DNA from: Muribaculaceae bacterium
Lineage (GTDB): Bacteria > Bacteroidota > Bacteroidia > Bacteroidales > Muribaculaceae
Length of the DNA stretch: 64,000 bases
NCBI GenBank assembly: GCA_017619935.1
Contig: JAFZRJ010000019.1
Span: 62,001 to 126,000 of the forward strand
Reading direction: 5' to 3'
Part shown: positions 62,953 to 64,000 of the stretch, piece after piece
Position numbering within the stretch: the first letter of the stretch is position 1
Layout: each line of letters opens with the position of its first letter
The notes under the pieces: generated by a model
Told to the model about the DNA's origin: nothing
The model's database searches: none
The model's input: only the letters and a program-made list of their open reading frames with translations
Position numbers and translations under genes: made by a program

Positions 62953-63706
62953 GGCATTGAAGATGCCCAGCGGGTCGAAGACCCTGCATCGTGTTAAAGA
63001 CCATGCGAGAGGGCCGAAGGTCCTCGCTGCTTGGTCCATAGCGACGACACTGGACGGTGCGTCGAAGACGAACTTCATGTAACTTCCTTGCTTCTTTCGT
63101 TTATTATGTGTAATTTTGCGTAAACAATTCCATTAAGCATTATGAGTGTCACCATTTCATTGTTTCACATCGTTATCAACACTCTTGGACGCAAAATGAC
63201 CATCCCTGACGAGACCAGCGAGCACATGTATAAATACATTGCTTCGATTGTCAAAAATAAAGGGTGCAAACTCTTCCGTATAAACGGAATAGGAAATCAT
63301 ATTCACATTCTTGTGGGATTGTCTTCAAATATTGCATTGAGCGATATTGTACGCGACATCAAACAAGGGAGCAGTAAATGGGCGAAACAACAGACATATT
63401 TCCCAAACTTTAGAGGTTGGGGCAAGGAGTATGGCGCGTTTTCATGCAGTGTGCGTGACATAGAGTCCATTATTAATTACATCAACAATCAGCGCATTCA
63501 TCACAGGCAGAATTCTTTCGAGCAGGAATATCAAGACATGGTTGAGCGTTCTGGGCTTGAATGGAACGACTTACGGCTCACATGATGAAGTTCCTCTCCG
63601 AGGCACCCCCCATACCAACGACCAGAGACCAAGCGGCGCACATCTTCGATGTTGCTTGCATGGTCCTTAACATGATAGGCCTCAACGAGGCCATACACGT
63701 CTCAAC
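62943..63706 (+). mobile_element. IS200-like / REP-associated element with long inverted ends
   Basis: The left end (62943-63076) and right end (from 63587) are imperfect inverted repeats of each other: for example GACCATGC near 62999 and GCATGGTC near 63658. They are built of small hairpins with GAA or TTC loops (GGCAT-TGAAG-ATGCC, GGGTC-GAA-GACCC, ACATC-TTC-GATGT). They bracket the transposase gene directly. The same ends without the transposase form the element at 20260-20552. Confidence 0.7.
63142..63585 (+). CDS. IS200/RAYT-like Y1 HUH transposase
   Basis: 147 residues. The HUH motif is His53-Ile-His55 in GNHIHILVGL, and the single catalytic tyrosine is Tyr113 in IINYINNQRIHH. Other family stretches are ALSDIVRDIKQGSSKWAKQ and WGKEYGAFSCS. 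Y1 transposases of the IS200/IS605 group and the related REP-associated RAYTs nick single-stranded DNA at hairpins. The gene looks intact, with no frameshift. The inverted, hairpin-rich repeats on both sides argue for a REP-associated system rather than a plain IS200, which has no terminal inverted repeats. Confidence 0.92.
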   Translation: MSVTISLFHIVINTLGRKMTIPDETSEHMYKYIASIVKNKGCKLFRINGIGNHIHILVGLSSNIALSDIVRDIKQGSSKWAKQQTYFPNFRGWGKEYGAFSCSVRDIESIINYINNQRIHHRQNSFEQEYQDMVERSGLEWNDLRLT

Positions 63707-64000
63707 TTCGACGCTGATAGCGGGTCGAAGGCCCAGCATCGTGTAATAGTGCTGAAAGCACGACACACCATAGCCCGGGGTGAGCCGTATGGCGTAACCC
63801 CGGAGATAAGGATACACACTCCATACACGCAAGCCCAGAATGAGGCGGCACAACTTGTGTCGCTCTTTCAGAGCTTCGATTTCTTTGGGTGATATTCTTC
63901 CACACTGGGGTTTCGCTATCGCTCCACCCCAGACTAAATTGTTCCGTGCTTTCAGCACTTATTCTCACCTCTTTTTTGCGTCTCAACTCCGGCGATGAAA
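63707..64000 (+). repeat. Repeat-rich tail and second copy of the 47-base direct repeat, cut by the window end
   Basis: A module of about 210 bases is bounded by GTGCTGAAAGCAC (63749-63761) and its exact reverse complement (63946-63958). Inside is a strong hairpin with arms CCGGGGT and ACCCCGG. From 63954 to the window end the sequence equals 62906-62952. No plausible gene is seen in this stretch. Confidence 0.75.

Noticed and set aside
62890..63080. CRISPR-like array near the transposase
   Set aside because: The repeats are inverted, short and of unequal spacing. They fold as hairpins and have no constant repeat-spacer pattern.

Overview
The window comes from a Bacteroidales-type bacterium, most likely Muribaculaceae or Prevotellaceae. 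The evidence is a SusC/SusD pair, a complete type IX secretion (T9SS) core, a WbqC protein coupled to a long Bacteroidetes-type LepB, and many promoters of the Bacteroidetes class (TTTG, 18-21 bases, TAnnTTTG). No species can be named from sequence reading alone.

Layout. 1-7730 holds housekeeping genes: pyrH, wbqC-lepB, an S24 regulator coupled to an M16 protease, a Sel1-repeat protein and metK. It also holds a candidate small RNA, a palindromic MITE-like insertion in the leader of the Sel1 gene, and a SAM-II-like leader before metK. 7863-20151 alternates secreted modular proteins with a FadL-type porin, tRNA-Arg, a Xaa-Pro aminopeptidase and a four-helix-bundle protein. 20152-23091 has an inverted-repeat (REP/MITE-like) element, a HAD phosphatase coupled to cstA, and tRNA-Asp. 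23233-25821 is a large secreted protein with a dockerin. 26106-36272 is a polysaccharide utilisation locus (susC, susD, a SusE/F-like binding protein, a GH128-type enzyme, GH3), probably for beta-1,3-glucan. It is followed convergently by a LytTR/LytS two-component pair. 38429-44133 has a polyphosphate-polymerase-like (VTC)/DUF4956/DUF2490/Cthe_2159-like cluster and a second Cthe_2159-like protein paired with a 142-residue dockerin protein. 44349-50977 holds folA-thyA, pyrI-pyrB, a class A PBP, a TrmH-family methyltransferase and a small conserved gene. 51081-58123 is porT-porP-gldK-gldL-gldM-gldN on the minus strand. 58374-62810 holds two LRR/repeat secreted proteins. 62890-64000 is an IS200-like (REP-associated) transposase flanked by long inverted repeats.

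How the parts fit. Nine secreted proteins in the window carry one of two C-terminal tails, never both. Six end in a double EF-hand dockerin of about 57 residues (genes at 7863, 23233, 31083, 32505, 42178 and 58374). Three end in a T9SS-CTD-like tail of the form KYxxxxGxVSxRPFxGxNIV (12306, 16882 and 60378). The T9SS core that could export them is in the same window. Two PUL components that would normally be surface lipoproteins instead have an ordinary signal peptide and a dockerin. A surface-assembly or sorting system based on dockerins in a T9SS organism is the strongest candidate for something undescribed here. No cohesin is recognisable in the window.
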